In this document: positions 50,571-60,510 of the stretch, piece by piece
Layout: the number at the start of each line of letters is the position of its first letter
Numbering within the stretch: the stretch's first letter is position 1
Origin: Streptomyces sp. CB02923
Lineage (GTDB): Bacteria > Actinomycetota > Actinomycetes > Streptomycetales > Streptomycetaceae
DNA: 64,000 nucleotides
Direction: 5' to 3'
Assembly: GCF_001905005.1 (NCBI RefSeq)
Contig: NZ_LWKZ01000001.1
Coordinates: 1,057,775 to 1,121,774, forward strand
Made by a program: the position numbers and the translations under genes
Notes under the pieces: model-generated
Seen by the model: only the letters and a program-made list of their open reading frames with translations
Told to the model about the DNA's origin: nothing
Databases searched by the model: none

Positions 50571-51425
50571 TCAGCCCGCGGCGCGCTCGGCCGCCTCGAC
50601 GACGTTGACCAGCAGCTGGGCGCGGGTCATCGGGCCGACGCCGCCCGGGTTCGGGGAGATCCAGTCCGCGACCTCGGCGACGCCGGGGTGCACATCGCCG
50701 ACGATCTTGCCGTTCTCGTCGCGGCTGACGCCGACGTCCAGGACGGCCGCGCCCGGCTTGACGTCCTCCGGCTTGATGATGTGCGGCACACCGGCGGCGG
50801 CCACCACGATGTCGGCCTGCTTGAGCTGCGCGGCCAGGTCGCGGGTGCCGGTGTGGCACTGGGTGACGGTGGCGTTCTCCGACTTGCGGGTCAGCAGCAG
50901 CGGGATCGAACGCCCGACGGTGATGCCGCGGCCGACCACGACCACGTGCGCCCCGTTGATCGCCACACCGTGGTGGCGCAGCAGCTGGATGATGCCGTAC
51001 GGGGTGCAGGGCAGCGGCCCGTCGATGCCCAGCACCAGGCGGCCCAGGCTCACCGGGTGCAGGCCGTCGGCGTCCTTGGCCGGGTCCATCAGCTCCAGGA
51101 CGCGGTTGGTGTCGATGCCCTTGGGGAGCGGAAGTTGGACGATGTAGCCGGTGCAGTCCGGGTCCTCGTTCAGCTCCCGTACGACGGCCTCGATCTCTTC
51201 CTGCGTGGCGGTGTCCGGCAGTTCCTTCTGGATGGAGGCGATGCCGACCTGGGCACAGTCGCGGTGCTTGCCGTTGACGTACCAGCGGCTTCCCGGGTCG
51301 TCACCGACCAGGAGGGTGCCGAGTCCGGGGGTGACGCCCCGGGCCTTCAGTGCCTCCACGCGGACGGCGAGTTCGGACTTGATCGCGGCGGCGGTGGCCT
51401 TGCCATCGAGAATCTGGGCGCTCAT
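50571..51425 (-). CDS. folD: Bifunctional methylene-THF dehydrogenase/methenyl-THF cyclohydrolase
   Basis: 284 residues. It interconverts 5,10-methylene-THF and 10-formyl-THF, supplying purN and purH. Signatures are [26 protein letters not shown] (substrate site), [17 protein letters not shown] (NADP site) and [17 protein letters not shown] [16 protein letters not shown]. The catalytic Lys lies in [12 protein letters not shown] at 51425 has GGGGGG immediately upstream; the frame is open to 51452. No ZTP riboswitch motif was found before this gene, unlike glyA. Confidence 0.96.
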   Translation of the reverse strand: MSAQILDGKATAAAIKSELAVRVEALKARGVTPGLGTLLVGDDPGSRWYVNGKHRDCAQVGIASIQKELPDTATQEEIEAVVRELNEDPDCTGYIVQLPLPKGIDTNRVLELMDPAKDADGLHPVSLGRLVLGIDGPLPCTPYGIIQLLRHHGVAINGAHVVVVGRGITVGRSIPLLLTRKSENATVTQCHTGTRDLAAQLKQADIVVAAAGVPHIIKPEDVKPGAAVLDVGVSRDENGKIVGDVHPGVAEVADWISPNPGGVGPMTRAQLLVNVVEAAERAAG

Positions 51426-51703
51426 ACCCCCCATCCTCCCGGATGAAGCCACTTCCGTTCCAATCAGGGCGCGCTATGGCCACTGACAAGAGCGATGACC
51501 GGAGATGACCGAAATGAATTTACGGAATCGATCATTGCACTTGCACAACACCTGAGCCTCTTGACTGGACAACGATATTGCGCAACTAGAAAGATTGCCG
51601 CTCAGTGCCGCAGGCATCATCGGGGGGCGGGGCACTGATCCCAGGCTTTCCTCCGAGCACGCCCTGCCGTCCCCCACTGAACAACAACGGAGGAAACCAG
51701 CCA

Positions 51704-52510
51704 ATGAGCTTTGGCGACCCGAACAATCCCTACGGCCAGCCGCAGGGGCAGCCCGGCCCGTACGGCCAGCAGCCCCAGGCACCGTACGGCCAGCCGCCGC
51801 AGGCGCCGCAGGCCCAGCCGGGGTACGGCTATCCGCAGCAGGCCCCGCAGGCCCAGCCGGGGTACGGCTACCCCCAGCAGGCCCCGCCGCAGCCGCAGTC
51901 CCCGTACGGCCAGCCGCCGCAGGTGCCCCAGCAGCAGGCGTACGGCTACCCGCAGCAGGGCGCACCGTACGGCCAGCCCGGAATGCCGGGAATGGGCGGG
52001 CCGCCGGCCTTCGCGAGCTGGGGCGCGCGCGTCGGCGCGACCCTGCTCGACGGCCTGATCGTCGGTGTGGTCCCGACGATCCTGTATGTCGTCGGAATGA
52101 TCGTGGCGGCCGCCAACACGACCGTCTCGGTCCCGGACACGGCCTACTGCGGCTCCGACTACCAGTGCATACAGGACGCCTACAACAACGCCAACGACGC
52201 GGCCGGCGCCCCCGCCTTCGCGATCATCCTCATCGTGCTCGGCGCCCTGCTCGGCCTCGCCGGCTGGCTCTTCCTGGTCGCCAAGGAAGGCTCCACCGGC
52301 CAGACCCCGGGCAAGAAGGCCCTGAACATCCGCGTCGTGCGCGAGGCGACCGGGCAGCAGCTCGGCTTCGGCCTGGCCTTCGGGCGCAAGCTCTGCCACG
52401 TGGTGGACGGTCCGCTGTGCGGTCTCGGCTACTGGTGGCCGCTGTGGGACGAGAAGTCGCAGACGTTCGCCGACAAGATCACCAGCACGGTGGTCGTCCG
52501 CACGCAGTAA
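51704..52510 (+). CDS. RDD-family membrane protein with YGQP-rich N-terminus
   Basis: 268 residues. Residues 1-105 are a disordered Tyr/Gly/Gln/Pro repeat region (YGQPQGQPGPYGQQPQAPYG, repeats of GYGYPQQAPQAQP). The RDD domain follows with ASWGARVGATLLDGLIVGVV, three membrane helices and GQTPGKKALNIRVV. ATG at 51704 has GGAGG 8-12 bases upstream. Such proteins are abundant in Streptomyces; transport functions are proposed for RDD proteins but not proven here. A clear terminator follows. Confidence 0.9.
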   Translation: MSFGDPNNPYGQPQGQPGPYGQQPQAPYGQPPQAPQAQPGYGYPQQAPQAQPGYGYPQQAPPQPQSPYGQPPQVPQQQAYGYPQQGAPYGQPGMPGMGGPPAFASWGARVGATLLDGLIVGVVPTILYVVGMIVAAANTTVSVPDTAYCGSDYQCIQDAYNNANDAAGAPAFAIILIVLGALLGLAGWLFLVAKEGSTGQTPGKKALNIRVVREATGQQLGFGLAFGRKLCHVVDGPLCGLGYWWPLWDEKSQTFADKITSTVVVRTQ

Positions 52511-52530
52511 GCCCTCCCCCGGCACGGCCC

Positions 52531-52565
52531 GAAGCCCCCTCGCACCGTCAGGGCGAGGGGGCTTC
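52531..52565 (+). terminator. Terminator after the RDD gene
   Basis: 13-base perfect arms GAAGCCCCCTCGC and GCGAGGGGGCTTC with a 9-base loop, 20 bases after the stop codon. Confidence 0.9.
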
Positions 52566-52667
52566 GCCGCCCCCGTAGGCTCTTACCGCTCTCTTACCTC
52601 ACCCGGAACCGCCGGAACCGCGCAGCACCGGCTGACACCAGGTCACACCGCTCGAAGGACACCGCTC

Positions 52668-53288
52668 GTGAGCTACCCGAACCAGCACAACCCCTACGGG
52701 GCGCCGCAGGGCCAGCCCCAGGGCCCGCCGCCGCAGGGCCACCCCCAGGGCCCGCCCGCCCAGTACGGCTACCCGCAGCAGCAGCCGATGCAGCCGCAGC
52801 AGCCGTACGCGCCGTTCCCCGCGGGGCCGATGGGTCCGGGCGGAATGCCCGGCATACCCACGCCGCACCAGATGCCCGGCAACACCAAGGCCGCGCGCGT
52901 CATGCTCTTCGTCCTCGCCGCCACGGGCGTCTTCGGCATCATCGGTGTGACCGTCGTCCTGAACCAGCTGAGCAGCAACTCGGCCCGGTACGACGGTTTC
53001 GGCGGCGACACCCAGAGCATGCTCAACGCCGGCAAGGGCGTCCTGGTCGTCGTCATGATCCTCATGGCGGCCTACGCGGCCGCCGCGCTGGTACTGGCGC
53101 TCCAGTACTCCAAGGGCGGCAACGGCATCCGCATCGGCAGCATCATCTTCGGCGCGGTGTCGGTCCTGTGCAGCATTCCGTTCGCCCTCAGCCTCTACGG
53201 CATCCCCAACTTCGCGCTGTCCATCCTCGTCATCGTCTTCGCGGCGAAGCAGGAGAGCCAGGCGTGGTTCATGCGGCCGCGGTACTGA
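52668..53288 (+). CDS. Four-helix membrane protein with Pro/Gln-rich N-terminus
   Basis: 206 residues. The N-terminus (1-70) is disordered, rich in PQG and YPQQ like the RDD protein before it. Four membrane helices follow at about 78-100, 124-146, 155-175 and 180-198 (for example VMLFVLAATGVFGIIGVTVV and NFALSILVIVFAAKQ). GTG start with CGAAGGA upstream. Not assigned to a characterised family. The similar N-terminal composition suggests a related localisation or a common partner with its neighbour. Confidence 0.8.
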   Translation: MSYPNQHNPYGAPQGQPQGPPPQGHPQGPPAQYGYPQQQPMQPQQPYAPFPAGPMGPGGMPGIPTPHQMPGNTKAARVMLFVLAATGVFGIIGVTVVLNQLSSNSARYDGFGGDTQSMLNAGKGVLVVVMILMAAYAAAALVLALQYSKGGNGIRIGSIIFGAVSVLCSIPFALSLYGIPNFALSILVIVFAAKQESQAWFMRPRY

Positions 53289-53419
53289 GGTCTTGACGCC
53301 GGGGCCCTGGTGCTGAGGCCCGGTCACCGAGGTTCCGCCCGGCCGGGGCAGGTCCTGGACGCACCCGGGGCACGTCCGGGGTGCGTCAGGAGCACGTCCG
53401 GGGCACGTCCGGCACGCGA

Positions 53420-53458
53420 AAAGGCCCGCCTTCCGCAGTACGCGGAAGACGGGCCTTT
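53420..53458 (-). terminator. Terminator after purH
   Basis: Stem AAAGGCCCG-CTTCCGC with its complement, one mismatch and an AGTA loop, 54 bases past the purH stop. Confidence 0.88.
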
Positions 53459-53470
53459 CGCCTGGGTACG

Positions 53471-53520
53471 GCTCGGTGGAACTTGGCGGAACTCGGTGGA
53501 ACTCGGTGGAACTCAGTGGA
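53471..53520. repeat. Decamer tandem repeat at the purH 3' end
   Basis: Five units of ACTCGGTGGA (variants GCTCGGTGGA, ACTTGGCGGA, ACTCAGTGGA). The last unit includes the purH stop codon and the codons of the final His-Phe residues, so the array grew outward from coding sequence. Confidence 0.9.
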
Positions 53521-55096
53521 AGAAGTGCCGGGTCCCGGTCAGGTACATCGTCACGCCCGCGGCCTTAGCCGCCTCGACCACCAGCTCGTCACGGACCGAA
53601 CCGCCGGGCTGCGCGACGGCCTTGACGCCCGCCTCCAGCAGCACCTCCAGCCCGTCCGGGAAGGGGAAGAACGCGTCGGAGGCCGCGTAGGAGCCCCGTG
53701 CCCGCTCCTCGCCGGCCCGCTGCACGGCCAGCTTCGCCGAGTCCACGCGGTTGACCTGGCCCATGCCGACGCCGACCGTGGCGCCGTCCTTGGCGAGCAG
53801 GATCGCGTTGGACTTCACGGCGCGCGACGCACGCCAGGCGAAGGCCAGTTCGGCCAGTTCGCCCTCGGACAGCGCCTCGCCGGTCGCCAGCGTCCAGTTG
53901 GCCGGGTCGTCGCCCTCGGCCTGGAGGACGTCCTTGACCTGGGCCAGGCCGCCGCCGTCGATCGGCTTGAACTCGGCCGGCGGCTGCGGGCCCTCGGGGC
54001 AGCGCAGGACCCGGATGTTCTTCTTGCGGGACAGCACCTCGACCGCGCCGTCCTCGTAGTCCGGGGCGACGATGACCTCGGTGAAGATCTCCGCGACCTG
54101 CTCGGCCATCGCCACGGACACCGGGCGATTGACGGCGATGACGCCGCCGAAGGCCGACAGCGAGTCGCAGGTGTGCGCCTTGCGGTGCGCCTCGGCGACG
54201 TCGTCACCGATCGCGATGCCGCACGGGTTGGCGTGCTTGATGATGGCCACGCAGGGCTCGGTGTGGTCGTACGCGGCCCGGCGCGCGGCGTCGGTGTCCG
54301 TGTAGTTGTTGTACGACATCTCCTTGCCGTGCAGCTGCTCGGCCTCGGCCAGACCTCCGCAGCCGCCCCCCGCGGCGGAGCCGCCATGAGACACATAGAG
54401 CGCGGCCGCCTGGTGCGGGTTCTCGCCGTAGCGCAGTACGTTCTTACGCTCGTACGTCACGCCGAGGAAGCCGGGGAACTCGCCGCCGTCACCCGCGTAG
54501 TCGCCCGCGAACCAGGAGGCCACGGCCACGTCGTACTCGGCGGTGTGCCGGAACGCCTCCGCCGCCAGCCGCCTGCGCTCCTGAAGGTCGAAGCCGCCGT
54601 CCGCGACGCCCTTGAGCACGTCCGCGTAGCGGTCGGGGTTGACGACGACGGCGACCGACGGGTGGTTCTTGGCGGCGGCGCGCACCATCGAGGGCCCGCC
54701 GATGTCGATCTGCTCCACGCACGCGTCCGGCTCGGCGCCGGAGGCCACGGTGTCGCCGAACGGGTAGAGGTTGACGACCACCAGGTCGAACGGCTCCACA
54801 CCCAGCTCGTCGAGCTGCCGCCGGTGGTCCTCCAGCCGCAGGTCGGCGAGGATGCCCGCGTGCACCTTGGGGTGCAGCGTCTTGACCCGGCCGTCCAGGC
54901 ACTCGGGGAAGCCGGTCAGCTCCTCGACCTTGGTCACCGGCACACCGGCCGCCGCGATCTTCGCGGCCGTCGAGCCGGTCGAGACGAGCTGGACGCCCGC
55001 CGCGTGCAGCCCCTGGGCCAGTTCTTCGAGGCCCGTCTTGTCGTAGACGCTGACCAGCGCCCGGCGTACGGGCCGCTTCGTTGCTTCGGCGGTCAC
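53513..55096 (-). CDS. purH: Bifunctional AICAR formyltransferase/IMP cyclohydrolase
   Basis: 527 residues, catalysing the last two steps of IMP synthesis. The N-terminal MGS-like cyclohydrolase domain has [16 protein letters not shown] and [15 protein letters not shown]. The C-terminal formyltransferase has [13 protein letters not shown] and the catalytic KHANPCG. It uses 10-formyl-THF made by FolD, and its substrate AICAR ribotide is the precursor of ZTP, the ligand of the glyA riboswitch. GTG at 55096 overlaps the purN stop (GTGA). Confidence 0.97.
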   Translation of the reverse strand: MTAEATKRPVRRALVSVYDKTGLEELAQGLHAAGVQLVSTGSTAAKIAAAGVPVTKVEELTGFPECLDGRVKTLHPKVHAGILADLRLEDHRRQLDELGVEPFDLVVVNLYPFGDTVASGAEPDACVEQIDIGGPSMVRAAAKNHPSVAVVVNPDRYADVLKGVADGGFDLQERRRLAAEAFRHTAEYDVAVASWFAGDYAGDGGEFPGFLGVTYERKNVLRYGENPHQAAALYVSHGGSAAGGGCGGLAEAEQLHGKEMSYNNYTDTDAARRAAYDHTEPCVAIIKHANPCGIAIGDDVAEAHRKAHTCDSLSAFGGVIAVNRPVSVAMAEQVAEIFTEVIVAPDYEDGAVEVLSRKKNIRVLRCPEGPQPPAEFKPIDGGGLAQVKDVLQAEGDDPANWTLATGEALSEGELAELAFAWRASRAVKSNAILLAKDGATVGVGMGQVNRVDSAKLAVQRAGEERARGSYAASDAFFPFPDGLEVLLEAGVKAVAQPGGSVRDELVVEAAKAAGVTMYLTGTRHFFH

Positions 55097-55746
55097 GGGA
55101 TCAGTACCTTTCGTCCCTCAATGCGGTAGCCGTGCCGGGCCAGCAGCCCCACGACCTCGACGAGCAGCTTGCGCTCGACTTCCTTGATGCGCTCGTGCAG
55201 CGCGGATTCGTCGTCCGCGTCCCGGATCTCGACCACGCCCTGGGCGATGACCGGGCCGGTGTCGACGCCGTCGTCGACGAAGTGGACGGTGCACCCGGTG
55301 ACCTTGGCGCCGTACGCGAGGGCCTCGCGGACGCCGTGGGCACCGGGAAAACTCGGCAGCAGGGCCGGATGCGTGTTGATGATCCGGCCGCCGTGGCGGG
55401 CGAGGAAGTCCTCGCCCAGGATCTTCATGAAACCGGCCGAGACGACGAGGTCGGGCTGGTACGCGGCGACGGCCCCGGCCAGCGCGCGGTCCCAGGCGGC
55501 CCGGTCGGCATGGTCCTTGACCCGGCACACGAAGACCGGCAGCCCGGCCCGCTCGGCCCGCTCCAGGCCGGCGATGCCGTCGCGGTCGGCGCCGACCGCG
55601 ACGATCTCGGCCCCGTACGTACGGGCCCCCTGCTCGGCGATGGCGTCGAGCAGCGCCTGCAGGTTCGTACCGGAACCGGAGACGAGCACGACGATACGGG
55701 CCGGTGAAGCGGCGGGAACGGCGGATGAAGAGGAAGCGGAGGCCAC
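55093..55746 (-). CDS. purN: Phosphoribosylglycinamide formyltransferase
   Basis: 217 residues from GTG at 55746. It transfers a formyl group from 10-formyl-THF to GAR. The phosphate loop is [16 protein letters not shown], the folate site includes SAGFMKILG, the catalytic Asn and His lie in [17 protein letters not shown], and the catalytic Asp in [11 protein letters not shown]. The frame runs to 56010, but the part before 55746 lacks resemblance; GAAAGAG precedes the GTG. purN and purH form a coupled operon. Confidence 0.95.
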   Translation of the reverse strand: MASASSSSAVPAASPARIVVLVSGSGTNLQALLDAIAEQGARTYGAEIVAVGADRDGIAGLERAERAGLPVFVCRVKDHADRAAWDRALAGAVAAYQPDLVVSAGFMKILGEDFLARHGGRIINTHPALLPSFPGAHGVREALAYGAKVTGCTVHFVDDGVDTGPVIAQGVVEIRDADDESALHERIKEVERKLLVEVVGLLARHGYRIEGRKVLIP

Positions 55747-56015
55747 GGCGGGGCTCTTTCTCGCGCGGTGCTGCTGTACGGCGGTGTGCGATGCGATGTT
55801 GTGCGGTCGTACAAAACCATGGGTAGCCGAAAACCGGGGAACCCTACGAAGGCGCCGACCGTCAGCAACGATACCGGCACACCGCGCGGCCCCCACGGGA
55901 CGGGGGCGCACGCGAGAGGTAGCGTCGGGCGTGAGAACGCACGCTGTTCGTGGTATCCGCCCGCCCGGCCCACCTGTCGGACGTACGGACGAGACAAGGG
56001 GAAGACACACTCCAG

Positions 56016-57134
56016 ATGCCGGACCGACGCCGCCGCGCGGCCCTCCTCCTCCCTCCCACAGCTACCGCTGGGGGGTGCCCCCAGCTCGCCGCCGCTCCCG
56101 GGGCGGTGCTGCTGCGTGAGCGCAAGCCGTCCTCCGATGCCGCGGGGGCTCCGGGTTCGTCGGGTTCATCGGGTTCATCGGGTCCTTCGGGTTCATCGGG
56201 TTCGCCGGACTCATCTGGTTCGTCGGATTCTTCTGGTTCGTCGGACTCTTCCGGGGCGTCGGGAACGTCCGGGTCATCGGGGACGTCCGGGACGACCGGT
56301 GGGCCGGCCAGGGAGCGGGCCCACTCCCGTCCCGCCGGTCAGGACCGGGGGCAAGAGCAGGGTCAGGGTCAGGGCCGCGGTGGTCAGGGCGGCGACAATC
56401 CGTTCGCGCCGCCGCCCGCCGACGCCCCCGACCAGCCGTGGCAGCCCCGCCGCGGGCAGGACCAGGACGGCGACCAGGACGGGTCGGGAGACCGGCAGCA
56501 GCCCGGCTGGGGGAACCAGTGGAGCAGCCGGCAGCCGGGCCGCCAGGGCGGCGGCTTCGGTACGCGGCAGGGCGGCCGCAACGGCCAGCAGGGACCGGGC
56601 GGCCCAGGCGGCCAGGGCGGTCCCGGCGGCTCCGGCGGGCTGCGCTGGGACCCGACCGACCCCGCACAGCGCCGCGCGCGCTACGCGCTGCTCGCCGGCA
56701 TGTGGGGCTTCTTCTTCGTCCTGTTCAACCTGCCGGAGATCGCGCTCCTGCTGGCGGTCCTCGCCCTGTACTGGGGCATCAGCTCCCTGCGCGCCAAGAC
56801 GGCACGTACGGGCAGCGGCGCACAGTCCGGAAGCGCGCGCGCCACGGCCGCCGACGTAGCGGGCCAGACCCCGTCCCGTACCGACTCCGGCGCTTCCGCC
56901 CCGGGCCACGCACCGACGCCCGTCTCCACCCGTCCTCAGACGACCGCAGCGGTGGCGGGCCTGGTCACCGCCTCGCTGGCGCTGGCCATGGTGGCGGCCA
57001 CCTTCACACTCCAGCTCGTCTACCGCGACTACTTCACCTGCGTGAACGACGCCCTGACCCGGTCCGCCCAGCACTCCTGCGAGAAGCTGCTCCCCGAGCA
57101 GCTGCGTCCGCTGCTCAGCGCCCAGCAGGAGTAG
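56016..57134 (+). CDS. Integral membrane protein with low-complexity leader
   Basis: 372 residues from ATG at 56016. A Ser/Gly repeat block, a Gln/Gly/Asp/Arg region (QDRGQEQGQGQGRGG) and GPGGPGGQGGPGGSGG lead to LRWDPTDPAQRRARYALLAG. Two membrane helices follow (WGFFFVLFNLPEIALLLAVL, ALYWGISSL), a polar linker, a third helix (AGLVTASLALAMVAATFTLQ), and a tail with two Cys (YFTCVNDAL, HSCEKLLPE). This fits the conserved membrane protein next to purN in Streptomyces; function is unknown. The start is uncertain because the leader is so repetitive. Confidence 0.78.
   Translation: MPDRRRRAALLLPPTATAGGCPQLAAAPGAVLLRERKPSSDAAGAPGSSGSSGSSGPSGSSGSPDSSGSSDSSGSSDSSGASGTSGSSGTSGTTGGPARERAHSRPAGQDRGQEQGQGQGRGGQGGDNPFAPPPADAPDQPWQPRRGQDQDGDQDGSGDRQQPGWGNQWSSRQPGRQGGGFGTRQGGRNGQQGPGGPGGQGGPGGSGGLRWDPTDPAQRRARYALLAGMWGFFFVLFNLPEIALLLAVLALYWGISSLRAKTARTGSGAQSGSARATAADVAGQTPSRTDSGASAPGHAPTPVSTRPQTTAAVAGLVTASLALAMVAATFTLQLVYRDYFTCVNDALTRSAQHSCEKLLPEQLRPLLSAQQE
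56158..56300 (+). repeat. Ser-Gly-encoding short repeats
   Basis: Units such as TCGGGTTCA and TCTGGTTCGTCGGAC repeat many times and encode SSGSSGSSGPSG and DSSGSSDSSG. They are in frame with the membrane-protein gene and likely vary in length between strains. Confidence 0.88.
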
Positions 57135-57198
57135 GAGCCGCCGTCCAGCCCGGCAGCCCGCGCCTGCCGCCGGGCGCCGACCGCCATCCGCCGTCCGT

Positions 57199-57230
57199 CT
57201 CAGCCGCCGCCCTCAGGGCCGGCGGCTGAG
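57199..57230. terminator. Bidirectional terminator
   Basis: 10-base arms CTCAGCCGCC and GGCGGCTGAG between convergent genes. The hairpin overlaps the stop codon and last codons of the DUF6350 gene. Confidence 0.78.
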
Positions 57231-59116
57231 GTGTTTCCGGGAGCTTCTCCGTACGGCGACGCGGTGGGTTCGAAGTCCGTCATCAGGCCGCCGGAGGAGG
57301 CGCGGAGTTCCGACCAGCGGGCCCGGCGGGTGCTGGCGTCGTGCCAGGGGGTGGGTGGGGGTGGGGGTGAGAGGGCTGGTGGTGGCGATGAATGTGAAGG
57401 GGGCGTGGGGGAGGTCGGGTGTGGATGTGGGTGGGGGTGGGGGTGAGAGTGCGGATAGGGGGTCGAAGGGGGCCTGGCGGGATGCCGGGCAAGGCGCTGG
57501 ACGAATCGTCGGCGGGCACGGGTGGCCGTACGCCTCAGCGCCCGCATGCAGAAGCGGCAGGCAGCCCGCGTCCCTCGTCCGGCGGTACCGAGGACTGCCG
57601 GGGTGAGCCGTTTCACACCGCGCCACATTCGCGTACGGAGCTTCACGCGCGGCTTCCGTGCGGGTCTCGGCGGGCGCGGGACACCGCGCAGCCACCAGGC
57701 GCGCGCGACGAGAGCGCCCGGCATACCGATAAGCAGCGTCCAGCCCAGCGCCGCCAGTCCCGTCTGCCACCAGCTGGGACCGAATCGGGCCAGCGCGGAG
57801 CTGCCCAGCGCGCCCCCCGCGAGCCCCGCGAGCAGCGCCGCGACCGCCCCGCAGCCGAGTGCCGCGAGCCCGGCGGCCGCGGCCGTCTCGCGCGGGCCGG
57901 TCCACTCGGCGTCCGCCGGGGCCCCGGCAGGCGTGGCGTCGGCCCCGGTCCGGGCTCCGGCTCGCGCGGCGACCGCGTACGCCTTCGCAGGGAGCGCGGA
58001 GTACCGGGCCAGCGCCAGTCCGACGGCGAGCGGCACCGCGGCGGTCAGCCAGTGCAGCGTTCCGGTACCGCCCGCCTCCGGGACCATGCCGAACAGCGGG
58101 AAGTGCGGCAGGTCCGGGTACCCGGCGGCACCCAGCGGGCCGACCGTGCTGCCCGCGCCGAGCGTGAAGCCGGGGCCGAGCCCGTACGCCAGCCCCCACA
58201 CGACGGTGTTCGGCAGCAGCACGAGGCTGAGCAGCAGCACGGTGCACCGGTCCGCCCAGTCGTGCGTGAGGGCCAGGAAGTCGGACCGGACCGCGGGGGC
58301 ATGCCAGCCGAGCGCGAGGAGGACCAGCAGCGCTCCGCAGAGCAGCATCACCAGGACGGCAGCGGACCCCGCGCGCGCCGCGACGGCCGGCCAGCGGCCT
58401 CTCAGTGAGGTCCGCAGCCCGGCAGGCAGCCGGTCATGGGCCCGCCGGACCGGTCCTGGCAGCGGGACGAAGGCGGTACGGCCGAGGGTGCGCCAGGCCG
58501 CCACGGCCAAGGTCGCGAGAGCGGCCGCCGGTACGTACAGCAGAGCGCTGAGCGGCTCGACGTACAGCGGGCCCGCCGAGGCGTACAGGAGGGCGACGCC
58601 TGCGACGAGCAGATATCCGGCCAGCAGCCAGCCGAGGAGGAGGCGGGGGGCGGGCTCCGGGTCGATGTCCTCGGCGTGGAGGAGGCTGGGGGTGGAGGGG
58701 GAGGTGTCGCTGGGGCCAAGGGGGTCGCTGGGGCCGGGAGTGGGGGGTTTCGGGGGGTGGGTGGGTTCGAGGATGTGCCGGGCGGACCGGTAGAGCAGCC
58801 AGAGGGGCAGGGCCATCAGGAGCAGCGGCGTCACGGCGACGGGCGATGCGCCGCCGGAGGCCGCCACGACTCGTACGAGGTCGCTGCCGTGGGCGAGAAA
58901 CCACAGGTCGGCGGCGAGGTGCAGGGCGCGGGACGGGTCGCTGTCCGGGTACGGGGCGGCCACCCAGAGCAGCAGTACCGCCACGGCGAAGGCCCCGAGT
59001 CCGAGCCCCGCCGCCAGCACTCCGCCGAGGAAGGCGGTGCCGAGCGCGGAGGACCGCTGGCTGGAGGCACGGCCGCGCGACGACAACGTCGGGCCGCGGT
59101 CGGTCAATTGGCTCAC
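57200..59116 (-). CDS. DUF6350 multi-spanning membrane protein
   Basis: 638 residues from GTG at 59116. About ten to twelve membrane helices occupy residues 25-460 (for example [20 protein letters not shown] and [18 protein letters not shown]). It matches the large Streptomyces membrane proteins annotated DUF6350, encoded beside purN in this region. A cytoplasmic C-terminus follows: basic ([17 protein letters not shown]), then a striking Pro/His repeat ([17 protein letters not shown]) and a Pro/Ser stretch. Function is unknown. GTG is preferred over the frame's opening at 59182 because the preceding peptide lacks family character. Confidence 0.88.
   Translation of the reverse strand: MSQLTDRGPTLSSRGRASSQRSSALGTAFLGGVLAAGLGLGAFAVAVLLLWVAAPYPDSDPSRALHLAADLWFLAHGSDLVRVVAASGGASPVAVTPLLLMALPLWLLYRSARHILEPTHPPKPPTPGPSDPLGPSDTSPSTPSLLHAEDIDPEPAPRLLLGWLLAGYLLVAGVALLYASAGPLYVEPLSALLYVPAAALATLAVAAWRTLGRTAFVPLPGPVRRAHDRLPAGLRTSLRGRWPAVAARAGSAAVLVMLLCGALLVLLALGWHAPAVRSDFLALTHDWADRCTVLLLSLVLLPNTVVWGLAYGLGPGFTLGAGSTVGPLGAAGYPDLPHFPLFGMVPEAGGTGTLHWLTAAVPLAVGLALARYSALPAKAYAVAARAGARTGADATPAGAPADAEWTGPRETAAAAGLAALGCGAVAALLAGLAGGALGSSALARFGPSWWQTGLAALGWTLLIGMPGALVARAWWLRGVPRPPRPARKPRVKLRTRMWRGVKRLTPAVLGTAGRGTRAACRFCMRALRRTATRARRRFVQRLARHPARPPSTPYPHSHPHPHPHPHPTSPTPPSHSSPPPALSPPPPPTPWHDASTRRARWSELRASSGGLMTDFEPTASPYGEAPGNTSAAGPEGGG
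57347..57450 (+). repeat. GGGTGGGGGT repeats, potential G-quadruplexes
   Basis: 57347-57368 holds four G-runs (GGGGGTGGGTGGGGGTGGGG) with one-base loops, a canonical quadruplex motif on the plus strand. A second G-run cluster lies near 57429-57444. Both are antisense to the DUF6350 mRNA and encode its Pro/His-rich tail. Confidence 0.8.
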
Positions 59117-59301
59117 ACCGCCATGCTGCCAACAACACACGTTTCCGCCATGGAGCAGGCGATTACCGGACGTGTCGCTCAATATATGTTTATGTACCTA
59201 TTCATGTCGCCGAGTCGTCCGTACACCACCGGCCCCTCGGACGCGCACCCCAGCACCTCCGCCGCCCGCACCCGCGCCCCCGCCCGTACGGAGAGGTCGG
59301 C

Positions 59302-60321
59302 ATGACCGGACGCACCGGACGCACCGGACGCACGAAGAAAGCCACCCCCTCAGCGATGGCCGACACCGAGCCCGACACGGCGTCAGGAACGCCCACCGCA
59401 AGCGCGCTTGACGAAACGTCAGCATCTGGCCGTACCCACATCACCCCCGCAGCCGCCTTCGACGCCCTCTACACCCGGCACGCTCCCGACCTGACCCGCC
59501 AGGCGATCGTGCTCACCGGCCATCCCCACCTCTCTCAGGAAGCCGTCGAACGGTCGTTCCAGATGGCCTGGCAGCGCTGGCCCGAGGTGGCGGTCGACCC
59601 CGACCCGGCGGGCCGGGTGCGGGCCATGGTGCACGAGTACGCGCTGTCGCCCTGGCACCGTATGCGCCCAGGTGGGCGGGCCGGGCGGCGGCCGTCGCCC
59701 AAGGTCCCCGCCCCGCCGCCCGCCACTCCCCCGCAGCGCGCGCTGCGGGACGCCGTACTCAGCCTGCCTACTGCCTACCGGCGGGCGCTGTTCCTGCACG
59801 ACGGTCTCGGACTGGACCTTAGCGAGACGGCCGCCGAGGTCGAGGCCAGTACACCGGCGACGGCCGGACGGCTGCTGCACGCGCGCCGGGCCGTCGCCGA
59901 CCGGGTTCCGGAGCTCGGCCTGGCGGACGAGTCACCGGTACGCCAAAGGGAGATCCTGCGCGAGCGGCTGGCCGGGCTCGCCGTCGCGCACCCGGTGGCG
60001 CCGTCGGCCGCCAGGACCGTACGCAGCGGCAGCGAGCGGACGGTCAGCCGGATGACGCAGGGCGCGTTCGGGCTCACCGCCGTGATCGCGGCAGCGACCG
60101 CCTTCACCCTCGTCAACGAGTCGGGCACCCTGCCCACCCGCCCCGAAGCCGGGCCCCCGGCCCTGTCCGCGTCCCCCACGCCCGGCACGGCGGCCAAGGG
60201 CCCCCGCACCCATACGGAGCAGGCCGAACACGGCCGCTCCCAGCACGCCAGGGCGAACGGTCCGGCACGCCGGAAGGTGGTCCGTTCCGGTCCCGGTCTC
60301 ATCGCGCCGGAGGCCCGGTAG
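59302..60321 (+). CDS. ECF sigma-factor-like protein with C-terminal membrane helix
   Basis: 339 residues. Residues 53-97 (DALYTRHAPDLTRQAIVLTG and SQEAVERSFQMAWQRWPEV) resemble sigma region 2; 146-198 (LRDAVLSLPTAYRRALFLHD, LGLDLSETAAEVEASTPATA) resemble region 4 with its HTH. After a linker a membrane helix is predicted at about 253-270 (QGAFGLTAVIAAATAFTL), then a Pro/Ala-rich outer tail. A membrane-tethered sigma-like protein could be self-inhibited and released by proteolysis. ATG at 59302 has GGAGAGG upstream. The N-terminus has three GRT repeats. It is divergent from the DUF6350 gene. Confidence 0.8.
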   Translation: MTGRTGRTGRTKKATPSAMADTEPDTASGTPTASALDETSASGRTHITPAAAFDALYTRHAPDLTRQAIVLTGHPHLSQEAVERSFQMAWQRWPEVAVDPDPAGRVRAMVHEYALSPWHRMRPGGRAGRRPSPKVPAPPPATPPQRALRDAVLSLPTAYRRALFLHDGLGLDLSETAAEVEASTPATAGRLLHARRAVADRVPELGLADESPVRQREILRERLAGLAVAHPVAPSAARTVRSGSERTVSRMTQGAFGLTAVIAAATAFTLVNESGTLPTRPEAGPPALSASPTPGTAAKGPRTHTEQAEHGRSQHARANGPARRKVVRSGPGLIAPEAR

Positions 60322-60425
60322 CCGGGAGTGCGGTAGCCCCCAGGCCGGGAGTGCGGTAGCCCCAGGCCGGGCGCGGTAGCCGGGAGTGCGGTCCCCTCGG
60401 GCCCTCGGCCCCTCGGCCCCTCGGG
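60317..60425. repeat. Short GC-rich repeats
   Basis: Repeats of GGTAGCCGGGAGTGC and CCCAGGCCGGG (about 60317-60391) and of CCCTCGGC (60397-60425) lie between two convergent genes, just before the sucCD terminator. Confidence 0.8.
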
Positions 60426-60452
60426 CGGGAACGCTCGCGTCGCCGCGCAAAA

Positions 60453-60494
60453 GGCGCGGGCCCGTACCCCCGTGAAGGAGTACGGGCCCGCGCC
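60453..60494 (-). terminator. Terminator after sucD
   Basis: 15-base perfect arms GGCGCGGGCCCGTAC and GTACGGGCCCGCGCC with a 12-base loop, preceded by AAAA on the plus strand (T-tract in the sucD direction). It lies 16 bases past the sucD stop. Confidence 0.93.
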
Positions 60495-60510
60495 CGACGC
60501 TGTACCGCGA

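Noticed and set aside
50571..51480. ZTP riboswitch upstream of folD
   Set aside because: Searched by eye for ACTGGCG and CCGCCTGGGCA on the minus strand; neither is present.
51426..51703. TTGACT near 51560 as a -35 box for the RDD gene
   Set aside because: No convincing -10 box was found at a suitable distance, although the stretch is AT-rich and probably holds a promoter.
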